From: Martinezella lusitana
GTDB taxonomy: Bacteria; Pseudomonadota; Alphaproteobacteria; Rhizobiales; Rhizobiaceae
Reading direction: 5' to 3'
DNA: 64,000 bases
Assembly: GCF_010668395.1 (NCBI RefSeq)
Contig: NZ_WUEY01000004.1
Location: forward strand, 434,001 to 498,000
The notes beneath the pieces are model-generated. The model searched no databases, was not told where the DNA came from, and was given only the letters and a program-made list of their open reading frames with translations. Both the position numbers and the translations under genes were made by a program. Below, piece after piece: positions 1 through 8,572 of this stretch (position 1 is the first letter of the stretch; each line of letters opens with the position of its first letter).

Positions 1-462
1 CATGACAAGATGGCGGGTCTTTGCGGCAAAGAAGCCGAAGCGCTCGTAGTAGGGCGCATCGCCGACGAGCAGGATAGCGCCATGGCCACGCTTCTTGGCT
101 TCCATGATGGCGGCGCGCATCAGCGCCGAGCCCATGCCCTTGCCTTCATAGGCGGGATCGACGGCCAGCGGGCCAAGCAGCAGCGCATCGACCGGACGGG
201 TCTCGCGATCGACGCCGGCTTCGACGTTCCAAAGGCGAACCGTGCCGATGACGTGGCCCGAACGGTCGCGAGCGACCAGCGCCAGGCCTTCGGCCGGAAC
301 GCGGCCCTGGCGCAGCTTTTCCGACGACTTCTTGCGGCGATCGGCGCCCATGGCGCGATCCAGCAGGTTTTCGCGCGCAACGACATCGCCTGCGTTTTCC
401 AGGTCGAGAGTGAAAGTGGTGGGCGCAAAGAATGCGCGGACAGAATCAAGAACAGCGGCCAT
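1..462 (-). CDS. GNAT family N-acetyltransferase (partial, C-terminus beyond window)
   Basis: The reading frame starts at an ATG at 462 and stays open to the window edge (154 codons, no stop), so the C-terminus is missing. The middle shows the GNAT acetyl-CoA signature: a strand reading LLGPLAVDP, then a Gly-rich pyrophosphate loop YEGKGMGSALM, and later YYERFGFF, the usual ending of YhbS-type acetyltransferases. The substrate cannot be told; members acetylate small amines or proteins. It lies 95 bp downstream of the ornithine decarboxylase gene on the same strand and may be co-transcribed, although a hairpin (520-546) lies between them. Confidence 0.85.
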   Translation of the reverse strand, partial: MAAVLDSVRAFFAPTTFTLDLENAGDVVARENLLDRAMGADRRKKSSEKLRQGRVPAEGLALVARDRSGHVIGTVRLWNVEAGVDRETRPVDALLLGPLAVDPAYEGKGMGSALMRAAIMEAKKRGHGAILLVGDAPYYERFGFFAAKTRHLVM

Positions 463-519
463 CTCGGCCTCCCGTGCCCAATACCGTTATCAGCGGCGGT
501 GACAAACTATTGTGAGGGT

Positions 520-546
520 GCCGCCCCGACTGGCTACGGGGGCGGC
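520..546 (-). terminator. GC-rich hairpin downstream of the decarboxylase gene
   Basis: A 9-bp stem (GCCGCCCCG pairing with CGGGGGCGGC) lies just after the decarboxylase stop codon. There is no T-run on the minus strand (a short TTTAT follows on the plus strand), so it may be a weak terminator or an mRNA 3'-end stabiliser rather than a full intrinsic terminator. Confidence 0.45.
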
Positions 547-557
547 TTTATCGGACC

Positions 558-1691
558 TTAGATGATGTAGGCCTTCAGCGGGTCGAAACCGTTGAACGCC
601 ACAGCCGAGTAGGTCGTGGTGTAGGCGCCGGTGCCTTCGATCAGGACCTCGTCGCCGATGGTGAGCGTCACCGGCAGCGGATAGAGGTTCTTCTCATAAA
701 GCACGTCAGCCGAATCGCAGGTCGGGCCGGCAATGACGCAGGGTTCCATCTCGTCGCTATCGCGCTCCGTGCGGATCGGGTAGCGGATTGCCTCGTCCAT
801 GGTTTCGGCGAGACCGCCGAACTTGCCGATGTCGAGGAAAACCCAGCGAGCGGCATCGTTGTCCGACTTCTTCGAAATCAGGACGACTTCAGCCTTGATC
901 ACGCCGGCATTGCCGACCATGCCGCGGCCCGGCTCGATGATCGTGTGCGGGATCTGGTTGCCGAAATGGGCGCGCAGAGACGCAAAGATCGCCTTGCCAT
1001 AGGCTTCGGCCGACGGAATGTCGCGCAGGTACTTGGTCGGGAAACCGCCGCCCATGTTGACCATCTGCAGGTGAATGCCCTGCTTGGCGAGCGATACGAA
1101 GACGCGCTTGGCATCGGCCAGAGCAGAATCCCAGGCATCGACCTTGGTCATCTGCGAGCCGACGTGGAAAGACACGCCGTAGGATTCCAGACCCAGCTGA
1201 TGGGCGTAGACGAGAACGTCGACAGCCATCTGCGGGACGCAGCCGAACTTGCGCGACAGCGGCCATTCAGCGCCTTCGCCATCCGTCAGGACGCGGCAGA
1301 ACACGCGGGCGCCGGGAGCGGCACGGGAAATCTTCTCGACTTCCTCGTGGCTGTCGACGGCGAAGAGGTTGATACCGAGTGCATGCGCACGGGCGATATC
1401 GCGCTCCTTCTTGATGGTGTTGCCGAAGGAGATGCGGGCAGCGGTCGCACCGGCCTCGAGCGCCATTTCGATTTCAGCGACGGACGCGCAATCGAAGTTG
1501 GAGCCGAGGCTGGCAAGCAGGCGCAGCACTTCCGGAGCCGGGTTGGCCTTGACGGCATAGTAGATGGCGCTGTCGGGCATGGAATGACGGAAAGCATGAA
1601 AGTTGTCGCGGACGACATCGAGATCGACCACCAGGCAAGGACCGTCCGGACGTCGGGTAGCGAGGAAATCGCGAATACGTTGCGTGGTCAT
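558..1691 (-). CDS. odc: Ornithine/lysine decarboxylase, alanine-racemase fold (group IV PLP enzyme)
   Basis: This 377-residue protein should decarboxylate ornithine to putrescine (possibly lysine to cadaverine) in the cytoplasm, the first step of polyamine synthesis. Visible motifs are the PLP lysine in YYAVKANP (K48), FHVGSQ, the glycine loop MGGGFPTKY, the phosphate-binding EPGRG, and the catalytic cysteine in GPTCDSADVLYE (about C325), followed by the C-terminal AYTTTYSAVAFNGF. Length fits the short alphaproteobacterial ODC type. The start at 1691 has AAGGGA six bases upstream. A leader of about 0.5 kb precedes it, suggesting regulation at the RNA level. Ornithine versus lysine preference cannot be settled from sequence alone. 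Confidence 0.93.
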   Translation of the reverse strand: MTTQRIRDFLATRRPDGPCLVVDLDVVRDNFHAFRHSMPDSAIYYAVKANPAPEVLRLLASLGSNFDCASVAEIEMALEAGATAARISFGNTIKKERDIARAHALGINLFAVDSHEEVEKISRAAPGARVFCRVLTDGEGAEWPLSRKFGCVPQMAVDVLVYAHQLGLESYGVSFHVGSQMTKVDAWDSALADAKRVFVSLAKQGIHLQMVNMGGGFPTKYLRDIPSAEAYGKAIFASLRAHFGNQIPHTIIEPGRGMVGNAGVIKAEVVLISKKSDNDAARWVFLDIGKFGGLAETMDEAIRYPIRTERDSDEMEPCVIAGPTCDSADVLYEKNLYPLPVTLTIGDEVLIEGTGAYTTTYSAVAFNGFDPLKAYII

Positions 1692-2150
1692 GTCAATTCC
1701 CTTTCAAATTCCAAAAGCTCCGGGAAAAGACCCAGAGGACAAAGGGCGACGCTCATTCGCTCAGGAACCAGCCGGTGGAGACCCCGGTACCGTGCAAATG
1801 CGCGAAGCGCGGATGATGAACGAGTGCCGCAAGCGGCGCTGGTTCGCTTTGTCTGCCATGGATTGGAGGGATTATCCCAACCGCACTTCCGGCAATGAAG
1901 GTGTGCCTCTTCAGTAACCCCGGCTGATGGAAAGCCGGGAGAGAACAAAAAGGCCCGCACCGTCGTTGCTTCAGATGTCCTCGCATTTTTCGGTTGGCCG
2001 AAATAGCGACTGGAGGGGTTAGTTCCAGGTACCTTACCGATTTTCTCACCACATCGAGGATCGGCGGACACCCACGGGCACGTGCGACTTTGGGCTGATC
2101 CGGAAATAGGTACATTCGCCGTAACAATCAAGAATTTTTTTCGCCCCTGC
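1692..2150 (-). promoter_or_regulatory. Long structured 5' leader of the decarboxylase gene (candidate speF motif)
   Basis: About 460 bases without a convincing gene separate the decarboxylase start from the divergent LysR gene. The leader holds several hairpins: CCCGGCT/AGCCGGG at 1919-1939, GCCGC-AA-GCGGC at 1826-1837 and the short palindrome GGGATTATCCC at 1868-1878. Established knowledge: a structured RNA called the speF motif lies upstream of this class of ODC gene in alphaproteobacteria. Assigning this leader to that motif is inference from position and structure; I could not run a covariance model. An open frame on the same strand (1753-2127) crosses it, possibly a leader peptide but without a good ribosome site. 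Confidence 0.5.
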
Positions 2151-2163
2151 CCTAAAAAAATAA

Positions 2164-2190
2164 TTGAACAAATCAACGCGTTTTGTTCAA
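2164..2190. promoter_or_regulatory. Inverted repeat in the divergent odc / LysR promoter region
   Basis: TTGAACAAA (2164-2172) and TTTGTTCAA (2182-2190) form a perfect 9-bp inverted repeat with a 9-base spacer. It is 31 bases upstream of the LysR start, where an autoregulatory operator would be expected. Binding by the adjacent regulator is inference. Confidence 0.5.
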
Positions 2191-2221
2191 CATCCGGAAA
2201 CAGTTAACGGGAGGCTTCACC

Positions 2222-3115
2222 ATGGATACGTTGACCCGGATTCGTGCCTTTATCGACGTGGTGGAAGCGGAGGGGTTCTCGGCGGCGGCGCGCAAGACCG
2301 GGCGCTCCAAGGCCCTGCTCTCGAAATATGTCCGCGAGCTTGAGGACGAACTCGGCGCGCTGCTGCTCAACCGCACGACGCGCCAGTTCTCCATGACCGA
2401 GGCCGGCCACACCTATTATCGCACCGCCTCCGACATCCTCAAGGAGATCGACAATCTCGCCGATCTCGTGCGCGAGAACAACCAGCAGCTCAAGGGGCGG
2501 CTGCGCGTCTCGGTGCCGCGCACCTTCGTCGATGCCGATGTCGGGCAGTCTCTGATCGACTTCGCCAAGGAAAACCCGGACCTCGCGCTTGAGATTGCAG
2601 CGGATGACCGCTTCGTCGACCTGATCGAGGAAGGCTTCGACGTCGCCGTGCGCATCACGAAACTCGAAGACTCCGGCATGATCGCCCGCAAGATCTCGGA
2701 CTTCCGCGTCCACCTGTGCGCGACACAGGAATTCCTCGATCGCTATCCGGCGCTGGAACACCCGACCGATCTTACACGCGTGCCTTTTATCATCGACACC
2801 AACACCCGCTCGCAGGGCAACATTCGTTTCGTCGATGCCGACAGCACCACCTTCAACGTCGCCATCAACGGCACGCTCGAAGTCAACAGCCCGCATGCGA
2901 CGCTGCGTGCCGCGCTGGCCGGTCTCGGCATCGCCATCGTTCCGGACTTCATCGGCCGCAAGGCGATCGAAAGCGGACAATTGCTGACGCTGTTCAACGA
3001 TTATCTGCCGACGGATCGCGGCATCTATGCCGTTTATCCGCACCGGCGCTATCTACCGGCCAAGGTGCGCATCTTTGTGGACTACCTGTATAACTGGTTC
3101 CGCAAGCACGGCTGA
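2222..3115 (+). CDS. LysR family transcriptional regulator (CrgA-like)
   Basis: A 297-residue LysR regulator: N-terminal winged helix-turn-helix (about residues 1-60, FSAAARKTGRSKALLSKYV) followed by a linker helix and a periplasmic-binding-like effector domain. The chosen ATG has GGGAGG six bases upstream; the longer frame to 2183 lacks this. It is divergent from the ornithine decarboxylase gene, with a perfect inverted repeat just upstream, so it may regulate itself and perhaps the decarboxylase. The motif ALLSKYVRELEDELGALLLNRTT is the YafC/CrgA type. The effector is unknown. Confidence 0.9.
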   Translation: MDTLTRIRAFIDVVEAEGFSAAARKTGRSKALLSKYVRELEDELGALLLNRTTRQFSMTEAGHTYYRTASDILKEIDNLADLVRENNQQLKGRLRVSVPRTFVDADVGQSLIDFAKENPDLALEIAADDRFVDLIEEGFDVAVRITKLEDSGMIARKISDFRVHLCATQEFLDRYPALEHPTDLTRVPFIIDTNTRSQGNIRFVDADSTTFNVAINGTLEVNSPHATLRAALAGLGIAIVPDFIGRKAIESGQLLTLFNDYLPTDRGIYAVYPHRRYLPAKVRIFVDYLYNWFRKHG

Positions 3116-3182
3116 ACGGCCCAAAGCCGGCCGGCCGGTCCCAATTCCGTCTCATTTTCTGACCAGAAATCAAAGTGAATCA

Positions 3183-3866
3183 ATGCTCGCGAAACACATC
3201 GGACGCATGAGAAAATCCACGACCGTCTATGCTGTTGCCCTGACCGGCGGCCTCCTGCTTGCGCCGGCTGCCGTGTCGGCCCATCCGCATATCTTCGTGG
3301 AAGCACGTCTGGAGGTGCTCGCAGGTCCGGATGGCAACGTGAAGGAGATGCGCAACGTCTGGCGCTTCGACGAAGTCTTCTCCTCCTCCGTGCTCATGGA
3401 TTTTGACAAGAACACCAATCTGAAGCTCGATCCGGACGAACTGAAGGAGGTCGGCAAGACCGTTCGCGATTCTCTTGCCGAGTACGACTACTACACGAAC
3501 CTGACGCTGAACGGCAAAACCATCAAAGTGGACAAGCCCGACGTCATCAATGTCGACTATCGCGACGGCCAGCTCCTGATGTTCTTCGCCGTGAAGCCGT
3601 CCGAGCCGATGCCGCTCACCAAGGGCAACAAGCTGAGCTTCGGGATCTACGATCCGACGCTCTACACCTCGATCGACTTCCCGAGCGACAACGAGCTGGT
3701 GACCGAGGGCGACGCCTTCAAAAGCTGCACGCAAAAGGTCGTTCGTCCCGATCCGGACGAGGTGATCGCCGAGAACAGATCGACCCTGACGGACGCCTTC
3801 TTCAACGATCCGACGGGAACGACCATGTCGAAACTCTTCGCAACGCGGATAGATGTCGAATGCTGA
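3183..3866 (+). CDS. DUF1007 family periplasmic protein, partner of Ni/Co exporter
   Basis: DUF1007 proteins are secreted and are almost always encoded next to NicO-type nickel/cobalt transporters; their role is not settled but is thought to be metal-related. Here a signal peptide (hydrophobic stretch about residues 17-34, ending ..AVSAHPH) precedes the mature chain, which begins with the family hallmark HPHIFVEARLEV. Start could be 3183 or 3207 (MRKSTTV); the longer frame extending upstream into the LysR gene is rejected. The stop overlaps the start of the transporter gene by seven bases, indicating translational coupling. Confidence 0.88.
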   Translation: MLAKHIGRMRKSTTVYAVALTGGLLLAPAAVSAHPHIFVEARLEVLAGPDGNVKEMRNVWRFDEVFSSSVLMDFDKNTNLKLDPDELKEVGKTVRDSLAEYDYYTNLTLNGKTIKVDKPDVINVDYRDGQLLMFFAVKPSEPMPLTKGNKLSFGIYDPTLYTSIDFPSDNELVTEGDAFKSCTQKVVRPDPDEVIAENRSTLTDAFFNDPTGTTMSKLFATRIDVEC

Positions 3867-4972
3867 TTTCGAACGTAAAGAGGCTCGCTCCGGCCGCAAT
3901 GCTCGCCCTTCTGGCAACCGCCGGCCTGGCGCATGCCGCAGGCTCGCCATTGGGCATCGGCACGGCCGAACCGAGCTTCCAGCCGATCGGCGGCCCGCTT
4001 GCGCCGATCTTTCTGTATGTGAATTACGAGCAGCAGGCCTTCTATCGCGCCCTCACCAAGTCCATCGAGGCCATGCGCCAGGACCCCTGGCAGCTCTGGA
4101 CGCTGATCGGCCTTTCCTTCGCCTATGGCATCTTCCATGCCGCCGGCCCCGGCCATGGCAAGGCGGTGATCTCCTCCTACATGGTCGCCAATGAAATCGA
4201 ACTGAAGCGCGGCATCGGGATTTCCTTCGTGTCGGCGCTCATTCAGGGCCTCGTTGCCGTGCTGGTCGTCGGTGCCGCCTATTTCGTGCTGCGCGGCTCG
4301 GGCATCACCATGACGATGGCAACCAATGCCATGGAGCTGGCAAGCTTCGTCATGGTCATCCTGTTCGGCGCCTGGCTGCTGTTCCGCAAGCTGCGGGCGA
4401 TGTTGCAGAGCCGTGCGCAACGTCAGGAGATGCAGCTCGCGACGTCGGCCGGCCCGATCAGCCTCTCGCTGTTCGAAGGGGCGGCGACCGGCACGGATTC
4501 GGCAAGAGGCTTTACGCTCAGCCGTGCCGCGATGCCCGCAGCCGGCGGCTATCAATGCTATGACCCCGCGCACGCGACAGGCGACGGCGCCTTCTGCGAG
4601 ACCTGCGGACACGCCCATCTTCCCGATCCGAAGATGTTGTCCAACGAGAAGTTCAGCGCGCGCGAAGCCTGGTCGGCCATCGTCGCCGTCGGGCTGCGCC
4701 CATGCTCGGGTGCGCTGCTGGTGATGACCTTTTCCATGCTGAACGGACTTTATCTCGGCGGGCTGCTGTCGGTGCTCGCCATGTCGATCGGCACGGCTAT
4801 GACCGTCTCGCTGCTTGCCATCATTGCCGTTTTCGCCAAAGGCACCGCCGTCCGCCTCACCGGCAAGGGCTCGAGACTTTCGGTCTGGGTCGGCAATGGC
4901 ATCGAAATATTCGGCGCGCTGCTGGTCATCTGCACCGGCGTCATCCTGCTCGGCGCTTCGCTACAGAACTGA
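3860..4972 (+). CDS. NicO/RcnA-family nickel/cobalt efflux transporter
   Basis: A 370-residue inner-membrane protein with a signal-like N-terminus and about six membrane segments. It has the two family signatures, FHAAGPGHGKAVISSY (near residue 93) and VGLRPCSGALLV (near 275). Between them is a large loop with a possible metal site CETCGHAH. NicO proteins move Ni2+ or Co2+, commonly outward. It overlaps the DUF1007 gene, so the two are expected to be made together. No metal-responsive repressor is adjacent. Direction of transport and metal are inferred from family. Confidence 0.88.
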   Translation: MLISNVKRLAPAAMLALLATAGLAHAAGSPLGIGTAEPSFQPIGGPLAPIFLYVNYEQQAFYRALTKSIEAMRQDPWQLWTLIGLSFAYGIFHAAGPGHGKAVISSYMVANEIELKRGIGISFVSALIQGLVAVLVVGAAYFVLRGSGITMTMATNAMELASFVMVILFGAWLLFRKLRAMLQSRAQRQEMQLATSAGPISLSLFEGAATGTDSARGFTLSRAAMPAAGGYQCYDPAHATGDGAFCETCGHAHLPDPKMLSNEKFSAREAWSAIVAVGLRPCSGALLVMTFSMLNGLYLGGLLSVLAMSIGTAMTVSLLAIIAVFAKGTAVRLTGKGSRLSVWVGNGIEIFGALLVICTGVILLGASLQN

Positions 4973-5007
4973 AGCAATTCAATAGGAGCGCTGCAGGATG
5001 AGGGGGC

Positions 5008-5223
5008 CTATTGCCCTTTGCGGCGCTGGTAGCGGGCTCGCAGCCAGAACACGAAGAAGAACGCCAGGATGACGAGCACGCCGAAACCGGTGCCGAGCCA
5101 TGGCGATATCGAACCCAGCCAGACGATGACGTTCGGCATCAGGTAAAGCAAGGCTGTCGCGACCAGCAAGATAATGCCGGCTGCAATTGCCGCAGATCGG
5201 GTTTCGCTTTTCTTATCCGTCAA
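5008..5223 (-). CDS. Small two-helix membrane protein, unknown function
   Basis: A 71-residue protein with two hydrophobic segments (about residues 11-28 and 37-58) and a basic tail RARYQRRKGQ. The preferred start is a TTG at 5223 because AGGGG lies nine bases upstream; an in-frame ATG at 5250 is possible but has no clear ribosome site. It is convergent with the metal exporter gene. I do not recognise a functional family. Confidence 0.6.
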   Translation of the reverse strand: MTDKKSETRSAAIAAGIILLVATALLYLMPNVIVWLGSISPWLGTGFGVLVILAFFFVFWLRARYQRRKGQ

Positions 5224-5314
5224 TTTAGCCGACCCCTGGCACCGATGCATGTGTTCCGGCGAAGGCTTAGGCCAGCTGCCGAGGAAAGGCAACCGGCCCG
5301 AACGTCACACGGGA

Positions 5315-6022
5315 TCAGACTTTGGCGCCTGCAACCGTGGCTTCGATATGATCGACCAATGCATCCGGCAGGCCGAGGCGACCGGCGAGCAGGTCGAGGT
5401 AGCCGCGCTCGGCCCGCGAATCCGGCTCGATCGCCAGACGCGAGGCCGTGTAGACCTGCACGCGCTGCTCATCCGTCTTCGCCGAGGCGACGATGGCATC
5501 GAGATCGACGGGGTTGGCAAGCTCGCGCTGGAAGAAGCTTTCCGCCTCCGATCCGACGCCGGCCTCCTGTACCTTGCCGAGAATGCGCTGACGCTCCGCA
5601 TCGTCGATATGGCCGTCGGCACGGGCGGCAGCGATCATCGCCCGCACGAGGGAGAGCGTAAAATCGTTGCTGGCGATCGCCGGCGCCGTGCTGAAGCCGG
5701 AGTCCGTCGGCGGCGGCAGGAACTGCGGCTCGGCCTGCGGGGCGGATTGAGGAGCCGGCTCTGGCTGGTTGCCGGCCTGGTAATTCTTGTAGGCCTGGTA
5801 TCCGAGGCCCGCGATCGCGGCGAGGCCGCCGAGCGCCAGGGCATTGCCGGCGATCTGTCGCCCGGTCTTCGTGCCGACCAGCACACCGGCGATCGCACTC
5901 GTCGCCATGGGATTGTCCCGGGCGAGATTGATCACATCGGTCGCCTTGTCCTTGACGCTTCCCTGCAATCCCGGGATCTGCGATCCCAGAAACTGATCCA
6001 GCAGCTTGCGGGCATCGATCAT
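5315..6022 (-). CDS. DUF533 / TerB-like protein (YebE family)
   Basis: A 235-residue protein. The N-terminal half has a hydrophobic, Gly/Ala-rich stretch (about residues 55-78) followed by a Pro/Gln-rich linker; the C-terminal half is an alpha-helical TerB-like domain (LVRAMIAAARADGHIDDAERQRI, an acidic helix pattern seen in tellurite-resistance TerB). Family function is unknown; proteins are probably membrane-associated. Start ATG at 6022 is preceded by AGGAG; the longer frame to 6124 is rejected because it lacks this and overlaps the terminator of the next gene. Confidence 0.82.
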   Translation of the reverse strand: MIDARKLLDQFLGSQIPGLQGSVKDKATDVINLARDNPMATSAIAGVLVGTKTGRQIAGNALALGGLAAIAGLGYQAYKNYQAGNQPEPAPQSAPQAEPQFLPPPTDSGFSTAPAIASNDFTLSLVRAMIAAARADGHIDDAERQRILGKVQEAGVGSEAESFFQRELANPVDLDAIVASAKTDEQRVQVYTASRLAIEPDSRAERGYLDLLAGRLGLPDALVDHIEATVAGAKV

Positions 6023-6094
6023 GTGGTGCTCCTTCCGTCCTGGCGTTGGTGAAAGGGAGATAGGAAGCGCAACCGCAAATACAAATCCGCGACA

Positions 6095-6130
6095 AATAAA
6101 AAAGGCGCGCATGGCTCCATGCACGCCTTT
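6095..6130 (-). terminator. Intrinsic terminator of eda
   Basis: AAAGGCGTGCATGG loops to CATGCGCGCCTTT with a following T-run on the minus strand, 20 bases after the aldolase stop codon. This is a canonical rho-independent terminator. Confidence 0.85.
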
Positions 6131-6150
6131 GAAATCGGGTTTCGGCGGGT

Positions 6151-6789
6151 TCAGCCCTTGAGCGCCGCAGCCTCGGCAGCAAGCTTGGTGATGCCGGCCC
6201 AGTCGCCGGCAGCGACCAGCTCCTTCGGCGCGACCCAGGAACCGCCGACGCAGATCACATTCGGCAGCGAGAGATAGTCATGGGCGTTCTTTAGCGAGAT
6301 GCCGCCGGTCGGGCAGAAGATCGTGCCGGCAAGCGGCGACGACAGGGCCTTGAGATAGGCAGCGCCGCCGGCCTGCTCGGCCGGGAAGAACTTGAGCACC
6401 TTATAGCCCTCCTCGCGCAGCGCCATGACTTCGCTTGCGGTTGCAGCGCCGGGCAGCAGCGGCACATGCGATCCGCGCGCAACATCGAGCAGCTCCTGCG
6501 TCGTGCCGGGGCTGACGATGAACTTGGAGCCGGCTTCGACGGCCGCTTCCCACTGGCTGACGTTGAGGATCGTCCCGGCGCCGACTTCGGCCCCTTCCAC
6601 TTCCTCGGCAACGGCGCGGACGGCGTCGAGCGCGCCGGCGGTGCGCAGCGTGATCTCGATGGCCTTCAGACCGCCTGCCACAAGCGCGCGGGCGAGCGGC
6701 ACGGCCGATTTCGCGTCATCGACGATCAGTACCGGAACAACGGGCTGCAGTTTCAGGATGGAAAGAAGCTTTTCGGTTTTCTCGCCCAT
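6151..6789 (-). CDS. eda: KDPG/KHG aldolase (2-dehydro-3-deoxyphosphogluconate aldolase)
   Basis: Cleaves KDPG to pyruvate and glyceraldehyde-3-phosphate, the last step of the Entner-Doudoroff pathway that rhizobia use for glucose. The 212-residue TIM barrel has the general base E45 (KAIEITLRT) and the Schiff-base lysine K133 (VLKFFPAE) at exactly the E. coli positions, plus the CPTGGI phosphate site. It stands alone here, with its own terminator; edd is not in the window. It is divergent from the CYTH gene. Confidence 0.95.
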   Translation of the reverse strand: MGEKTEKLLSILKLQPVVPVLIVDDAKSAVPLARALVAGGLKAIEITLRTAGALDAVRAVAEEVEGAEVGAGTILNVSQWEAAVEAGSKFIVSPGTTQELLDVARGSHVPLLPGAATASEVMALREEGYKVLKFFPAEQAGGAAYLKALSSPLAGTIFCPTGGISLKNAHDYLSLPNVICVGGSWVAPKELVAAGDWAGITKLAAEAAALKG

Positions 6790-6947
6790 GGTCGGTGCGC
6801 TCCTTTAAAACGATTGAAACCGGCTTTCGAATACCCTCCCCGTGAGGGCTTGTCGAGACAAAAGCATGTGTTGGGCACGACGGGTAGGAATTCGTCGTAA
6901 CATGCTATACGTTAGACCGATCTGTGCCGGTGGAGCATGTCAAACGC

Positions 6948-7433
6948 ATGGCAAAAGAGATCGAGCGAAAGTTTCTGGTGCGCGGCGATCATTGGCGTAA
7001 TCTCGTGACCGAGAGGCTGATCCTGCGCCAGGGATATATCGCCTCCATGGACGGTCGTTCCGTAAGGGTACGGCTGACGAACGATACGAAGGCGACCTTG
7101 ACGATCAAGATCGGCAAGGCGATGACGCGGGACGAGTTCGAATACGAAATCCCCGTCGACGACGCGGAGGAATTGCTGGGAACGGCAATCGGCCTGGTCA
7201 TCGAAAAAACCCGCCACAAGGTGCCGTTCAAAGGTTTCGTCTGGGAAGTGGATGTCTTTCGAGGCGCCCATCGCGGCCTTGTGATCGCCGAAGTGGAAAT
7301 GAGCTCCGAAAACGACAATCCCGAACTCCCGGACTGGATCGGCCGCGAAGTGACCGGCGAATATCGCTATTCCAACCAGGCCCTCGCGACGCAGTTCGAA
7401 CGGGAGTACGATGAGCTATCGCATACGGCCTGA
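6948..7433 (+). CDS. CYTH domain protein (triphosphate tunnel metalloenzyme)
   Basis: A 161-residue protein beginning MAKEIERKFLVRG, the ExExK signature of the CYTH superfamily, which binds divalent metal and triphosphates. Further tunnel residues are visible (VRVRLTNDTKATLTIK and EVDVFRG). Bacterial members are mostly inorganic triphosphatases or class IV adenylate cyclases. The C-terminal 23 bases overlap the CHAD gene, so the usual CYTH-CHAD fusion is here split into two coupled genes. Start at 6948 is chosen because the signature immediately follows; 6924 is an alternative. Confidence 0.9.
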   Translation: MAKEIERKFLVRGDHWRNLVTERLILRQGYIASMDGRSVRVRLTNDTKATLTIKIGKAMTRDEFEYEIPVDDAEELLGTAIGLVIEKTRHKVPFKGFVWEVDVFRGAHRGLVIAEVEMSSENDNPELPDWIGREVTGEYRYSNQALATQFEREYDELSHTA

Positions 7434-8322
7434 CCGGGCTCTCGATGACGAGGTGCACAAAGCCGCCGCGCATCAACTCGGCAAGGCGATGGCCGCCCTG
7501 ACGGACAGGCCGCAAGGCCTGCACGAAGCGGTTCATGCCGCACGCAAGAACATCAAGCGCGTGCGCGCGCTCTATCGATTGGTAGCCCCCGTCGCGCGGG
7601 AATTTCAGCGGCGGGAGAACGACCGGCTTCGCGCCATGGCGCAAACGCTGTCCGGCGTCCGCGACGCGACCGCGCTGATCGAGATCAGCCACTACCTTCA
7701 GACGACCGCCGCATCGGAGGATGAATCGCACGCGCTGACCCGCGTGAGCGACGTCCTGACCACCCGGCGCGACCATCTGGCGGAAGCCGAGACGGATTTG
7801 GAAGACAAGGCGCGGGCCGCGGTCGCCACATGCAACGAGGCGCTCGAAGCGCTGAAGGACGTATCGTTCGGGTGCGGACGTCGCGATACGGCTCGCCTCT
7901 TCCAGAAAGGCTGGCGCAAGAACGTCCGCAAGGCGATGGAGGCATTGTCAGAATGCCATGCGGATGCGGCCCACGCGGAGAGTTTTCACGATCTGCGCAA
8001 GCGCAGCCAGGATTACTGGATGCATCACATGCTGCTGCGCGACGTCTGGCCCGCCGCCATGCATGCCAAACAGCTGGAAGCCAAGGCATTGGTCGATGTG
8101 CTCGGCCGCTATCTCGACATGTCGATACTATCGGATGTCGCGGATCGCGAGCCGCATCTCTTCAACGGAAGCGACGATCGCGCCCGCCTGCTGGAAGCAA
8201 TCATCTCCCGGCAGCAGATCGCACGCGAGGAGGCGCTGACCCGGGCCCGCTGGGTCTTTGCCGACAAGCCGGAACGCGAAGCGCGGACCGTAAAGCGCCT
8301 CTGGCTGGAAGCGGCGGATTGA
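7411..8322 (+). CDS. CHAD domain protein
   Basis: A 303-residue helical protein with the conserved-histidine pattern of CHAD domains: HEAVHAARKNIKRVRALYRL near the N-terminus and FHDLRKRSQDYWMHHMLL in the second half, rich in Arg/Lys that can bind polyanions. CHAD domains bind polyphosphate and often co-occur with CYTH triphosphatases. Its start lies inside the end of the CYTH gene. The likely joint role is polyphosphate or triphosphate handling; this is inference from family and linkage. Confidence 0.9.
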   Translation: MSYRIRPDRALDDEVHKAAAHQLGKAMAALTDRPQGLHEAVHAARKNIKRVRALYRLVAPVAREFQRRENDRLRAMAQTLSGVRDATALIEISHYLQTTAASEDESHALTRVSDVLTTRRDHLAEAETDLEDKARAAVATCNEALEALKDVSFGCGRRDTARLFQKGWRKNVRKAMEALSECHADAAHAESFHDLRKRSQDYWMHHMLLRDVWPAAMHAKQLEAKALVDVLGRYLDMSILSDVADREPHLFNGSDDRARLLEAIISRQQIAREEALTRARWVFADKPEREARTVKRLWLEAAD

Positions 8323-8334
8323 GGCTGACGAGGC

Positions 8335-8400
8335 CCCTCGCCCGCCCTCGTGCTTCGAGGTCCCCGCCTGACGGCCTGCGCACCTCAGCATGAGGGGCTG
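8335..8400. repeat. Palindromic intergenic repeat, family A copy
   Basis: The stretch carries CCTCGTGCTTCGAGG and CCTCAGCATGAGGGG arms. The same arms appear at 15800-15850 and 15921-15997. It resembles the mosaic palindromic elements (RIME type) known in rhizobia. It sits just after the CHAD stop codon and a degenerate continuation reaches about 8510. Confidence 0.6.
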
Positions 8401-8572
8401 GTCACCAGCGCCCGGTCATCGCCGCGGAGCACTGTCTGAAGCCCGCAGGCCATTCCACCCTCATCCTCTGGCCCCGGTGGCAGTGCCTCGAAGGATCGAA
8501 GCTGCCCGGTCTCATGGTGTCAAAATACGAATCCCGATTGCCTGAAAGCTCACAAAATTGTATTTCCCCGCC

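Noticed and set aside
1753..2127. A 124-codon frame in the odc leader as a normal gene
   Set aside because: No good ribosome site and no domain. Kept only as a possible leader peptide in the findings.
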